A program made the translations under genes and the position numbers. This document shows, piece after piece, positions 23,361 to 35,735 of a stretch of DNA of 64,000 nt. The stretch is from Stomorhina lunata (lineage: Eukaryota; Arthropoda; Insecta; Diptera; Rhiniidae), in NCBI GenBank assembly GCA_933228675.1, contig OW121743.1, positions 79,417,995 to 79,481,994 of the forward strand, written 5' to 3'. The stretch's first letter is position 1; every line of letters starts with the position of its first letter. The notes beneath the pieces are model-generated. The model worked only from the letters and a program-made list of their open reading frames with translations, was not told the origin of the DNA and did no database searches.

Positions 23361-24290
23361 GTAAAAATTTTGATCAAAATTTGTCTTTAGTAAAAATTTT
23401 GATCAAAATTTGTCTTTAGTAAAAATTTTTATCAAAATTTGTCTTTAGTAAAAATTTTTATCAAAATTTGTCTTTAGTAAAAATTTTCATCAAAATTTGT
23501 CTTTAGTAAAAATTTTGATCAAAACTTGTCTTTAGTAATAATTTTGATCAAAATTTGTCTTTACTAAAAATTTTGATCAAAATTTGTCTTTAGTAAAAAT
23601 TTTAATCAAAATTTGTCTTTAGTAAAAATTTTGATCAAAATTTGTCTTTAGTAAAAATTTTGATAAAAATTTGTCTTTAGTAAAAATTTTGATCAAAATT
23701 TGTCTTTAGTAAAAATTTTGATCAAAATTTGTCTTAAGTACAAATTTTGATCAAAATTTGTTTTTAGTAAAAATTTTGATCAAAATTTGTCCTAAGCAAA
23801 AATTTTGATCAAAATTTGCCTTTAGTAAAAATTTTGATCAAAATTCGAATTAAGTAAAAGTTTTGATAAAAAATTGTCTTAAGTAAAAATGTTGATCAAA
23901 ATTTGCCTTTAGTAAAAATTTTGATCAAAATTCGACTTAAGTAAAAGTTTTGATCAAAAATTGTCTTAAGTAAAAATTTTGATCAAAATTTGTCTTGAGT
24001 ATACTTTTTGATTACAATTTGTGTTAAGTAAAATTGTTGATCAGAATTTGTCTTTAGTAAAAAAGTTGTCTTTAATAAAAATTTTGATTTATATTTGGCT
24101 TTAGTGAACATTTTGATTTAAATTTGTCTATAGTAAAAATTTTTATCAAATTTGTTTTTAGTAACATTTTTGATCAAAATTTTTCCTTAGTAAAAATTTT
24201 TAGCAAAATTTGTCTTTAGTAAAGATTTTGATCAAAATTTCTCTTTAGTAAAATTTTGACCAAAAACTTGTCTTTATTAAAATTTATTCT
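23361..24290 (-). repeat. 29-bp TGATCA satellite, inverted relative to the left-end array
   Basis: Units read GTCTTTAGTAAAAATTTTG then ATCAAAATTT, the reverse complement of the 1-2521 family with one extra A (29 rather than 28 bp). The TGATCA palindrome is kept. Homogeneity falls from left to right: units are clean to about 23740, then increasingly substituted, and barely recognisable after 24010. The array fuses directly with the GATACT array. Confidence 0.93.
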
Positions 24291-25420
24291 AGTAGTTTTA
24301 CTGATACTACTAAGTCTGTCTTTTATACAGGGCGTCCCTTTCTGTCCCTTTCACAAAACCACTTCATTGTGAAATGTTTGCCATCATCCTTATTAAAATT
24401 TTAATAAATTTAATTAAATACTTGCTATGAAAATATTGTAAAACCAATTACATTTTTGAATAATAAACACTCAATTACCCACTCTTCGATCATCAAACAA
24501 TTAAAATAAATAAATTTCCAAAAAATAAAAAAAAAAAAAACAGAAATTTAAATGAAAATTAATTTACGAAAATGTAAACAAGTTTATGTCGTTGTCCCCT
24601 CTTTAGCAAACAGAAATTTACATAAACTGACTCACCGCAAGGTAAGCTTTAGACTAAATGTTTAGGTAAAACAACCACATAAATTTAAGAGGACATTTTT
24701 TACATACAATTTAAGAATTTCAAACTATTTTGTTTGAAAAAATCTCATAATTTATTTGACAAAAATATAGTGTAAAGGTGCCTTATCAGTAGGCAAACAC
24801 GCACATCAATATTCAGGTACGTGTTTGTGTGCTTGGGAATAAATCCATATGAATAAATAACAAACTATTTATTAAAATTTACATTATTTACCTACACATA
24901 TGTATTTACATATACATATACTCGTATGTTTATATTAAACTCTAATAAACTATTAGTGTGTATTAGTATGTACTTACTCTCTGTAGATATTTATAAATTA
25001 TATTATGGCAATAAAATTTCCATATAATGCTTTTAGCCAACTTTTCTTTTTGCTACATGGGAAATCTGTAAATATATAAAATAGAAAAAATTTCATATAT
25101 GAAAATTGTTTGTTGACCAAAGTCTAGGATAATAAAAATAAATGATAAATAAATTTATTTAATGCGTTCTATACATGCGTATGTATTTGTGAGTATACAT
25201 GCGTATGTATTTGTATTTCTTAAGTTTCCTATTTAGGCATAAAGAAAACATTGACATTTAATGAAAATAAATGAATCACTTTTATATTTAAATAAATGTT
25301 TAGGTAGGAGTAACTGAAAAAGTTGATAAGAATTTCCTTTTTAGGAATAAAGAAGCAGTTCAAAATAAAATTGATTTGAATTTTGTAATTATTTGAGACT
25401 AAGATTTTTAATGTATAAGT
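24291..25420. other. AT-rich spacer, no gene recognised
   Basis: Unique AT-rich sequence includes a poly-A run near 24524-24540 and a short duplication of CATGCGTATGTATTTGTG-type sequence near 25170-25220. No gene or element boundary is seen. Confidence 0.45.
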
Positions 25421-25529
25421 TTTAGTATTAGTATTGGTATCAGTATTAGCATTAGTATCAGTATTAGTATTAGTACTAGTATTAGTACTAGTATTAGTAC
25501 TAGTGTTAGTATTAGCATTAGTATTAGTG
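25421..25529 (-). repeat. Short GATACT-family fragment (inverted)
   Basis: About nine 12-bp units of AGTATTAGTATC type, including a local run of TAGTACTAGTAT, form a small island of the family seen at 22404 and 32812. It is in the same orientation as the latter. Confidence 0.85.
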
Positions 25530-26473
25530 AAAAACATTTTCTATAAAAATATAAAATCTTAGCAAATTTTCTATCAAAATAGAAAATCTTCAAAATTAAA
25601 AAAAAAGAAAATTTTTTTATTAAAACAGAAAATCTTCAAAAATTGTTGATGAATATAGAAAATCTTTAAAAAATGTCTATAAAATCTAAATAAAAGAAAA
25701 ACGTTAATTTACACGTGAATGAGTTCTAGTAACGACAGTAATAAATATCGATTTTAAATTATCCTAAATTCAGATTAAAACATTTTGCAAAAATATTCAT
25801 TGTATTATATTTCAGCAAAATAATAATTTAATAACCACATAAAAGACCTCAATATTAATTCATAAATTTATGACTCATCTATAAATATTTTGCCATTTAA
25901 GTCGCCGTAATGTATGCTTTACATTTTACTGGCAATGATTTCTTAATCTTTTTATCTGCACAGTAGTCGGAGTAGGTACATATTTAATGAGTTTAATTTA
26001 TTTCAAAGAATATACAGAAAATGTTTTTAAGAAACAAAGGCCAAACTTCTAGATCGTGTTTCTCCAAAAACAAATTATAGTTTTTTCTTGATTTTATGTT
26101 TTTATTTTGCGATACATTTTCTTTTTTATTTTCATCATTAGAGATTCTTTTTATGTTATTGGCGTTAAGTTCAAGGTTGTTTTATAAATACTCGCAAATA
26201 AATAGTTTAACAAATGTGACATGTTTTACGATTTTTCTTATTGGGGCTATTTTTGGCTAACATCTGTATGATGGTGATTCTTAACTTTAGTTTAAGCAAA
26301 AGTTATAACTGTTTTTAATAAATCTTATTTGGTTATATGACGCCCTTTAGGCGAATTAGTGGTGGCTAATTTAATAGTTAAAGACAAAAATCTGTACATT
26401 CATTAGAAATTACTAAAGCAGCAAAGAATGTTGAGACAATTGGTGAAAATATTTTAAAATATGAATATATCTT
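25530..26473. other. AT-rich spacer with a few degenerate A-rich repeats
   Basis: Positions 25540-25690 hold four or five loose repeats of TATAAAAT(A/C)TAAAATCTT-like sequence. The rest is unique and AT-rich, with no recognisable gene. Confidence 0.4.
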
Positions 26474-29400
26474 TGTCATAGCCTATATCTTAGTCTATGT
26501 CTTAGTCTATGTCTTAGTCTATGTCTTAGTCTATGTCTTAGTCTATGTCTTAGTCTATGTCTTAGTCTATGTCTTAGTCTATGTCTTAGTCTATGTCTTA
26601 GTATATGTCTTAGTCTATGTCTTAGTCTATGTCTTAGTCTATGTCTTAGTCTATGTCTTAGTCTATGTCTTAGTCTATGTCTTAGTCTATGTCTTAGTCT
26701 ATGTCTTAGTCTATGTCTTAGTCTATGTCTTAGTCTATGTCTTAGTCTATGTCTTAGTCTATGCCTTAGTCTATGTCTTAGTCTATGTCTTAGTCTATGT
26801 CTTAGTCTATGTCTTAGTCTATGTCTTAGTCTATGTCTTAGTCTATGTCTTAGTCTATGTCTTAGTCTATGTCTTAGTCTATGTCTTAGTCTATGTCTTA
26901 GTCTATGTCTTAGTCTATGTCTTAGTCTATGTCTTAGTCTATGTCTTAGTCTATGTCTTAGTCTATGTCTTAGTCTATGTCTTAGTCTATGTCTTAGTCT
27001 ATGTCTTAGTCTATGTCTTAGTCTATGTCTTAGTCTATGTCTTAGTCTATGTCTTAGTCTATGTCTTAGTCTATGTCTTAGTCTATGTCTTAGTCTATGT
27101 CTTAGTCTATGTCTTAGTCTATGTCTTAGTCTATATCTTAGTCTATGTCTTAGTCTATGTCTTAGTCTATGTCTTAGTCTATGTCTTAGTCTATGTCTTA
27201 GTCTATGTCTTAGTCTATGTCTTAGTCTATGTCTTAGTCTATGTCTTAGTCTATGTCTTAGTCTATGTCTTAGTCTATGTCTTAGTCTATGTCTTAGTCT
27301 ATGTCTTAGTCTATGTCTTAGTCTATGTCTTAGTCTATGTCTTAGTCTATGTCTTAGTCTATGTCTTAGTCTATGTCTTAGTCTATGTCTTAGTCTATGT
27401 CTTAGTCTATGTCTTAGTCTATGTCTTAGTCTATGTCTTAGTCTATGTCTTAGTCTATGTCTTAGTCTATGTCTTAGTCTATGTCTTAGTCTATGTCTTA
27501 GTCTATGTCTTAGTCTATGTCTTAGTCTATGTCTTAGTCTATGTCTTAGTCTATGTCTTAGTCTATGTCTTAGTCTATGTCTTAGTCTATGTCTTAGTCT
27601 ATGTCTTAGTCTATGTCTTAGTCTATGTCTTAGTCTATGTCTTAGTCTATGTCTTAGTCTATGTCTTAGTCTATGTCTTAGTCTATGTCTTAGTCTATGT
27701 CTTAGTCTATGTCTTAGTCTATGTCTTAGTCTATGTCTTAGTCTATGTCTTAGTCTATGTCTTAGTCTATGTCTTAGTCTATGTCTTAGTCTATGTCTTA
27801 GTCTATGTCTTAGTCTATGTCTTAGTCTATGTCTTAGTCTATGTCTTAGTCTATGTCTTAGTCTATGTCTTAGTCTATGTCTTAGTCTATGTCTTAGTCT
27901 ATGTCTTAGTCTATGTCTTAGTCTATGTCTTAGTCTATGTCTTAGTCTATGTCTTAGTCTATGTCTTAGTCTATGTCTTAGTCTATGTCTTAGTCTATGT
28001 CTTAGTCTATGTCTTAGTCTATGTCTTAGTCTATGTCTTAGTCTATGTCTTAGTCTATGTCTTAGTCTATGTCAAAGTCTATGTCTTAGTCAATGTCTTA
28101 GTCTACGTCTTGTTCTTTATCTTAGTCTATGTCTTAGTCTATGTCTTAGTCTATGTCTTAGTCTATGTCTTAGTCTATGTCTTAGTCTATGTCTTAGTCT
28201 ATGTCTTAGTCTATGTCTTAGTCTATGTCTTAGTCTATGTCTTAGTCTATGTCTTAGTCTATGTCTTAGTCTATGTCTTAGTCTATGTCTTAGTCTATGT
28301 CTTAGTCTATGTCTTAGTCTATGTCTTAGTCTATGTCTTAGTCTATGTCTTAGTCTATGTCTTAGTCTATGTCTTAGTCTATGTCTTAGTCTATGTCTTA
28401 GTCTATGTCTTAGTCTATGTCTTAGTCTATGTCTTAGTCTATGTCTTAGTCTATGTCTTAGTCTATGTCTTAGTCTATGTCTTAGTCTATGTCTTAGTCT
28501 ATGTCTTAGTCTATGTCTTAGTCTATGTCTTAGTCTATGTCTTAGTCTATGTCTTAGTCTATGTCTTAGTCTATGTCTTAGTCTATGTCTTAGTCTATGT
28601 CTTAGTCTATGTCTTAGTCTATGTCTTAGTCTATGTCTTAGTCTATGTCTTAGTCTATGTCTTAGTCTATGTCTTAGTCTATGTCTTAGTCTATGTCTTA
28701 GTCTATGTCTTAGTCTATGTCTTAGTCTATGTCTTAGTCTATGTCTAAGTCTATGTCTTAGTCAATGTCTTAGTCTATGTCTTGTTCTATGTCTTAGTCT
28801 ATGTCTTAGTCTATGTCTTAGTCTATGTCTTAGTCTATGTCTTAGTCTATGTCTTAGTCTATGTCTTAGTCTATGTCTTAGTCTATGTCTTAGTCTATGT
28901 CTTCGTCTATGTCTTAGTCTATGTCTTAGTCTATGTCTTAGTCTATGTCTTAGTCTATGTCTTAGTCTATGTCTTAGTCTATGTCTTAGTCTATGTCTTA
29001 GTCTATGTCTTAGTCTATGTCTTAGTCTATGTCTTAGTCTATGTCTTAGTCTATGTCTTAGTCTATGTCTTAGTCTATGTCTTAGTCTATGTCTTAGTCT
29101 ATGTCTTAGTCTATGTCTTAGTCTATGTCTTAGTCTATGTCTTAGTCTATGTCTTAGTCTATGTCTTAGTCTATGTCTTAGTCTATGTCTTAGTCTATGT
29201 CTTAGTCTATGTCTTAGTCTATGTCTTAGTCTATGTCTTAGTCTATGTCTTAGTCTATGTCTTAGTCTATGTCTTAGTCTATGTCTTAGTCTATGTCTTA
29301 GTCTATGTCTTAGTCTATGTCTTAGTCTATGTCTTAGTCTATGTCTTAGTCTATGTCTTAGTCTATGTCTTAGTCTATGTCTTAGTCAATGTCTAAGTCT

Positions 29401-30828
29401 ATGTCTTAGTCAATGTCTTAGTCTATGTCTTGTTCTATGTCTTAGTCTATGTCTTAGTCTATGTCTTAGTCTATGTCTTAGTCTATGTCTTAGTCTATGT
29501 CTTAGTCTATGTCTTAGTCTATGTCTTAGTCTATGTCTTAGTCTATGTCTTAGTCTATGTCTTAGTCTATGTCTTAGTCTATGTCTTAGTCTATGTCTTA
29601 GTCTATGTCTTAGTCTATGTCTTAGTCTATGTCTTAGTCTATGTCTTAGTCTATGTCTTAGTCTATGTCTTAGTCTATGTCTTAGTCTATGTCTTAGTCT
29701 ATGTCTTAGTCTATGTCTTAGTCTATGTCTTAGTCTATGTCTTAGTCTATGTCTTAGTCTATGTCTTAGTCTATGTCTTAGTCTATGTCTTAGTCTATGT
29801 CTTAGTCTATGTCTTAGTCTATGTCTTAGTCTATGTCTTAGTCTATGTCTTAGTCTATGTCTTAGTCTATGTCTTAGTCTATGTCTTAGTCTATGTCTTA
29901 GTCTATGTCTTAGTCTATGTCTTAGTCTATGTCTTAGTCTATGTCTTAGTCTATGTCTTAGTCTATGTCTTAGTCTATGTCTTAGTCTATGTCTTAGTCT
30001 ATGTCTTAGTCTATGTCTTAGTCTATGTCTTAGTCTATGTCTTAGTCTATGTCTTAGTCTATGTCTTAGTCTATGTCTTAGTCTATGTCTTAGTCTATGT
30101 CTTAGTCTATGTCTTAGTCTATGTCTTAGTCTATGTCTTAGTCTATGTCTTAGTCTATGTCTTAGTCTATGTCTTAGTCTATGTCTTAGTCTATGTCTTA
30201 GTCTATGTCTTAGTCTATGTCTTAGTCTATGTCTTAGTCTATGTCTTAGTCTATGTCTTAGTCTATGTCTTAGTCTATGTCTTAGTCTATGTCTTAGTCT
30301 ATGTCTTAGTCTATGTCTTAGTCTATGTCTTAGTCTATGTCTTAGTCTATGTCTTAGTCTATGTCTTAGTCTATGTCTTAGTCTATGTCTTAGTCTATGT
30401 CTTAGTCTATGTCTTAGTCTATGTCTTAGTCTATGTCTTAGTCTATGTCTTAGTCTATGTCTAAGTCTATGTCTTAGTCAATGTCTTAGTCTATGTCTTG
30501 TTCTATGTCTTAGTCTATGTCTTAGTCTATGTCTTAGTCTATGTCTTAGTCTATGTCTTAGTCTATGTCTTAGTCTATGTCTTAGTCTATGTCTTAGTCT
30601 ATGTCTAGTCTATGTCTTCGTCTATGTCTTAGTCTATGTCTTAGTCTATGTCTTAGTCTATGTCTTAGTCTATGTCTTAGTCTATGTCTTAGTCTATGTC
30701 TTAGTCTATGTCTTAGTCTATGTCTTAGTCTATGTCTTAGTCTATGTCTTAGTCTATGTCTTAGTCTATGTCTTAGTCTATGTCTTAGTCTATGTCTATG
30801 TCTCAGTCTATGTTTTAGTTTATGTGTA
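26474..30828 (+). repeat. 12-bp satellite array 2 (TCTTAG-TCTATG), 4.4 kb
   Basis: About 360 copies, far more homogeneous than array 1. The first 1.6 kb shows only a few single-base variants (near 26612, 26763 and 27133). A linked variant string TCTAAG ... TCAATG ... TCTTGTTCTATG occurs four times, with its TTCT at 28113, 28785, 29433 and 30501; the first has TCAAAG and TACGTC instead. Spacings are 672, 648 and 1068 bp, all multiples of 12. The TCTAAG variant puts a stop in the Leu-Val-Tyr-Val frame, which is why that frame is cut into pieces. A single-base loss near 30603 shifts phase. None of these frames is a gene. Confidence 0.97.
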
Positions 30829-32811
30829 TTACTCAGTTTCAAAAGACTCATTCTCAGGTTAAAGGTGTATTTAGTGAAAATTGTAAAGCATATTTTAGGG
30901 ATTATCTCCAATATTTTAAACTGGCATATACGAGTACTTAATATTTAATTAAGAAATGAAATTAAAAGCATTAAATTAAGATTGAAATGTCTTTCAAACT
31001 AACAGACAGCTTTCCGTCAAACATCGATTCTAAAGAAAATCTAGATACTTTATATTTTAAACATAAAAATTAAATGATTTTTTATGTAAGAATTTTTGAT
31101 TCATTGAACAATTTTCTAAGAAAGCAAAAGAAGTCCTAACAAAGGCCCTTATATTCAAAAGGAGCTTACAGGTTCTTTACACTGGGGAGGTATAAGTCTG
31201 TGGGTATGTACTTCTTGATGCAGGGCATGTGTTTCTTGTCTGTGTATATACAAATACGCGTGATTTTTTGTATGTATATGTCGACTAAAGCAACAAATCA
31301 GTTTTTTTTTGTTTCGTATGAAACACAATTTATTGATTTTACATTTAGATCCTGTTGACTGACTGACTGAATTGTTGACGGTGCACCGCGGTGGTGGTTG
31401 GTTTATAAATATTCAAATTGTTTATAATTTATTTTTGTATGTTTCTTTATTCTTCTGTTTTTTTTTTTGTTCGTTTTTTGATTTTATTATATAGATTTTT
31501 CCTTTTAAAGGAAATTTGCCAGGGATTCAAGTGGTTGTGGCTGATGTTGACTTAACTTTGACTGTATTAGCAACAAAATTCTGAATATTTTTGTGAGTTC
31601 TTTAAATATAAATGGGAATAAATATTGATTGAAATCTTAGTAATTTAAGTTAAATGTTTTATGTCTTATAGATAAGAGAATTCAATGATTGCGAAATTGT
31701 TTATGCTAAATGGAAATTAAATTAAAACTTTTTGCAGGCCTTTTTGGAAAGTTTTTGTTAATGTACAATTCTTTAAACTTATTAAAAATTCATAAGGTTT
31801 TCAGTATAAATATTTCTTTCTTGAGAAATATATTTGCATTTAGGAGTTAGTTAAGTATACTCGTATATGTAATTAAGAAGTTAATCTTGTGTTCACTAAA
31901 TAAATATATATATTTATTAAACTTTTAAGAATTTATAAGATACAGTGGGGCATTAGATAAGTATGCTCAAAGAAATAATTGTTTTTGCCTGAAGGAATCT
32001 TAAATATCTATTTTTATGTGAATACTTTCCCAAAATAGGATGAAGCATGAACAAAAATATAATTTACAACTTTAATGTCCATGAATTAAATTTGCGCAAA
32101 TTGGCGCAACTTAGTCTCAGACACATAAAAACTAATATATCTCCAAACAGAATATAAAAAGCTTTCAGTTATATTCTTCAGAGTTCTTTATCATTTTACC
32201 ATTGAAACCCAAATTTTTCAAAAATCCCAAATTCGCAAAATAACCGAAGCCAATATACACTTTAAATAAAATTATCTCAAGTAAAACGAAACAATTTTTC
32301 CCATAATCATTTTATTTTATTTTGTTCTTTTTTATTTACTTGACTACAAGCTAAATCTTCTCAACAACTTGTAGCTTTTGGTAACAAAAAAGAAAGCATA
32401 CCTTAGGGATTACAAACATATTTTTCTGTATTTGTCGGCAATTTGGAATGTAAGTTCTTTTATTTTTGAATTTTGCTCATTTCTTCAAAATTTCTTGTTA
32501 TGTAAAATTTGCATGTAAAAGCTGTCTAACAGAAGGTAAATAAATACATGTCTAAAACATGTGTATGTTTGAAGAAAAGGTGAAACTTTTATTTAACTTC
32601 AAGGATTTTGCAAATCATTTGGGAAAACAAAAGTCTGGCATATTAGTAGAAAATCTGCATGACTAAACTTATTTTACTTATGTTGTATAATATGTATAAC
32701 AAACATATTTACAGAACTTTTAAAAATTTATTTAATTTATACGAAAAGGCAGCAGTAACTTTTATACGAGTTTTTATTACTAACATTATGAAAAAAATTT
32801 AGTTTTAATTA
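30829..32811. other. AT-rich spacer, possible Tc1-like end
   Basis: Mostly unique sequence. It contains GTTGACTGACTGACTGA near 31354, GGTGCACCGCGGTGGTGG near 31379, and a possible Tc1/mariner-type terminus at 31941 (listed separately). No gene recognised. Confidence 0.45.
31941..31985 (+). mobile_element. Possible left end of a Tc1/mariner-like element
   Basis: TA followed by CAGTGGGGCATTAGATAAGT and ATGCTCAAAG resembles Tc1/mariner ends, which begin CAGT next to a TA target. No matching inverted end or transposase was found in the following 900 bp. It would be a truncated relic, or a chance match. Confidence 0.25.
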
Positions 32812-34930
32812 ATGTATGTATTAGTAACGGTTTTAGTATCAGTACCACCACAGGTACTAGTTTCCGTATTAATATCAGTATAAGTATCAGTATTAGCATC
32901 AGTTAGAATTGGTATCAGTGTCACTAAGAAATAGTATTATTATCAGTACTAGTATTATTGTTCTAGTAATACTGTGTCAGTATTAGTACCAGTTATAGTA
33001 TTGGTATTAGTATCCGTTTTAGCATCAGTATTGGTATTAGTATCAATATTAGTACCAGATTTAGTATCGGTATACGTATCCGTATTCGTATCAGTATTAG
33101 TATCGGTATTAGTTTAAGTACCAGTTTTAGTATAGGTATAAGTATCCGTATCATTATTAGTATTAGTATCAGTATTAGTATCAGTATTCGTATTAGTATC
33201 AGTATAATTATTAGTATCAGTATTAGTAACAGCATCAGTATCAGTAATAGTATTAGTATCAGTATTAGTATCAGTATTAGTATTAGTATCAGTATCATTA
33301 TTAGTATCAGTATTAGTATAAGTATAAGTATTAGTATCAGTATCAGTATCAGTATCAGTATTAGTATCAGTATTAGTATCAGTATTAGTATCAGTATTAG
33401 TATCAGTATTAGTATCAGTATTAGTATCAGTATTAGTATCAGTATTAGTATCAGTATTAGTATCAGTATTAGTATCAGCAGTAGTATCAGTATAAGTATC
33501 AGTATTAATAATTAGTAGTAGTATTAGTATCAGCAGTAGTATCAGTATAAGTATCAGTATTAGTAATAGTATTTGTATCAGTATTGGTATAAGTATCAGT
33601 ATTAGTACCAGTTTTAGTATCGGCATAAGTATCTGTATTAGTATTAGTATAAGTATCAGTATTGGTATCAGTATTAGTATTTGTATCAGTATTAATATTT
33701 GTATCAGTATTAGTATCAGTATTAGTATCAGTATTAGTATCAGTATTAGTATTAGTACCAGTTTTAGTATCGGTGTAAGTATCCGTATTAGTATCAGTAT
33801 TAGTATCATTATTAGTATCAGTATTAGTATTAGAATCAGCATTAGTATCAGTATAAGTATCAGTATCAGTATCAGTACCAGTATTATTATCAGTATTAGT
33901 ATCAGTATTAGTATCAGTATTAGTATCAGCATTAGTATCAGTATAAGTATCAGTATTATTAATAGTATTACTATAAGTATTGGTATCAGTATTAGTATCA
34001 GTATTAGTACCAGTTTTAGTATCGGTGTAAGTATCCCTATTAGTATTAGTATCAGTATTAGTATTAGAATCAGCATTAGTATCAGTATAAGTATCAGTAT
34101 TAGTATCAGTATTGGTATCAGTATTAGTATCATTATTAGTATTAGTACCAGTTTTAGTATCGGTTTAAGTATCCGTATTAGTATCAGTATTAGTATCAGT
34201 ATTAGTATCAGTATTAGTATCGGTATTAGTATCAGTATTAGTAGTAGAATCAGCATTAGTATCAGTATAAGTATAAGTATTAGTATCAGTATTGGTATCA
34301 GTATTAGTATCAGTATTAGTATCAGTATTAGTATAAGTATTAGTATCAGCATTAGTATCAGTATAAGTATCAGTATTAGTAATAGTATTACTATAAGTAT
34401 TGGTATCAGTATTAGTATCAGTATTAGTACCAGTTTTAGTATCGGTGTAAGTATCCGTATTAGTATCAGTATTAGTATCAGCATTAGTATCAGTATAAGT
34501 ATCAGTATTAGTAATAGTATTACTATAAGTATTGGTATCAGTATTAGTATCAGTATTAGTATCAGTATTAGTATCAGCATTAGTATTAGTATAAGTATCA
34601 GTATTAGTAATAGTATTACTATAAGAATTGGTATCAGTATTAGTATCAGTATTAGTACCAGTTTTAGCATCGGTGTAAGTATCAATATAACTATCGGTAT
34701 TTGTATAAATATTAGTACAGTATTAATGCCAGTATCAGTATTAGTGTCAGTATTAGCATTAGTAATAGTATCAGTAATAGTGATAGTATTAGTATCAGCA
34801 TAAGTGTCAGTATAACTGAAATATAAGTATCTGTGTTAGTATCAGTATTAGTTCTAGAAATAGTCTCAGAATTCGTATATGTATTAGTATCATTATAAAT
34901 ATTTGTACTAGTACCAGTATTAGTATTAGC
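32812..34930 (-). repeat. 12-bp GATACT-AATACT satellite array 2 (inverted)
   Basis: About 175 units of AGTATTAGTATC type, the reverse complement of array 22404-23360. Interspersed linked variants (ACCAGTTTTAGTATCGG then TGTAAGTATCC, and AATAGTATTACTATAAGTAT) recur several times between 33600 and 34690, showing higher-order blocks of a few hundred bp. A 523-codon minus-strand frame of Ile-Leu then Asn-Thr-Asp repeats is an artefact. Both edges are degenerate. Confidence 0.95.
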
Positions 34931-34968
34931 TAATTTAGATTAGTATAAAAACAGAAAAAAAAAACTTT

Positions 34969-35304
34969 CGACCTATGGGGTAACAAATGGTACACATTTT
35001 TTAAACCAATAAAGCCAGAAATATTATTTATAGAGGGGCCGATTGACATTGAAAAAAAATTGAACGCTTGTTTGGTACTTTTTTCATGTTAGGAGAAAAA
35101 AAGGAAAAAATTGTTAACATTATGTCTCCTAAACCGAAAGGGACGAAAACAACTATAAAATAGAGTTGAGATAAGTAATGGAAATAAAATGACATGTCTT
35201 TGGTGTATTTTAACAATTCGTTAGCGAAGTGAATAAAAAGGGTAAAATAGGAAAATTTAGTAACGTTATATCCTTTGAGGGGTTAAAAAAAGTTTTAAAA
35301 GGAA
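34969..35304 (+). mobile_element. Diverged fragment of the Helitron interior
   Basis: The order AATAAAGCCAGAAATATTAT, ATTGACATTGAAAAAAA, TTTGGTACTTTTTTCATG, AACATTATGTCTCCTAAACC and TAGTAACGTTATATCC matches the module grammar of the Helitrons at 11597-21499 in the same strand sense. It is more diverged than the modules are from each other and has neither terminus. I read it as an old relic. Confidence 0.7.
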
Positions 35305-35735
35305 ACCGATTTGCTGAGTCATCCTAAAACTGTAGACTCATCATTAAACTGCTACAGAGTCATCGTAACACTGCTGAGTCATCCTAAAACTGCGGAGTTA
35401 TTCTAAAGCTGCTAAGTCAATTTAAAACAGCAGAGTCATCTTAAAACTGCTATGTCATGGTAAAACTGCTGAATCATCCTAAAACTGCTGAGGTATCCTA
35501 AAAATGCTAAGTCATCCTAAAACTGCTGGGTTATCCTAAAGCTGCTGAGTCATATTAAAATTGCTAAGTTATTCTAAAACTGCTAAATCATCTTAAAACT
35601 GCAGAGTCATCTTAAAACTACAGAGTCATCGTAAAACTGCTGAGTCATCCTAAAAATGCTAAGTCATCCTAAAACTGCTGGGTTACCCTAAAAGTGCAGA
35701 GTCATCTTAAAACTGCTAAGTCATCGTAAAAATTG
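35305..35735 (+). repeat. 19-bp tandem array with TGCTGAGTCAT cores
   Basis: About 22 units of CTGCTGAGTCATCCTAAAA type with frequent substitutions (CAGAGTCAT, CTAAGTCAT, GGGTTAT). The exact 11-mer TGCTGAGTCAT occurs at 35312, 35372, 35543 and 35638. Its complement ATGACTCAGCA matches the consensus for CNC-bZIP/small-Maf and AP-1-like factors. Binding is inference only. The array is directly downstream of the Helitron fragment. Confidence 0.85.

Noticed and set aside
22334..23419. 361-codon Asn-Thr-Asp-Thr frame on +
   Set aside because: It starts inside the hAT right end and crosses the target duplication into the GATACT array. All three phases are largely open because of the repeat.
28110..30464. 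Three consecutive similar frames that look like a tandem gene family
   Set aside because: Start and stop positions are set by the higher-order variant string TCTAAG...TTGTTCTATG of the satellite.
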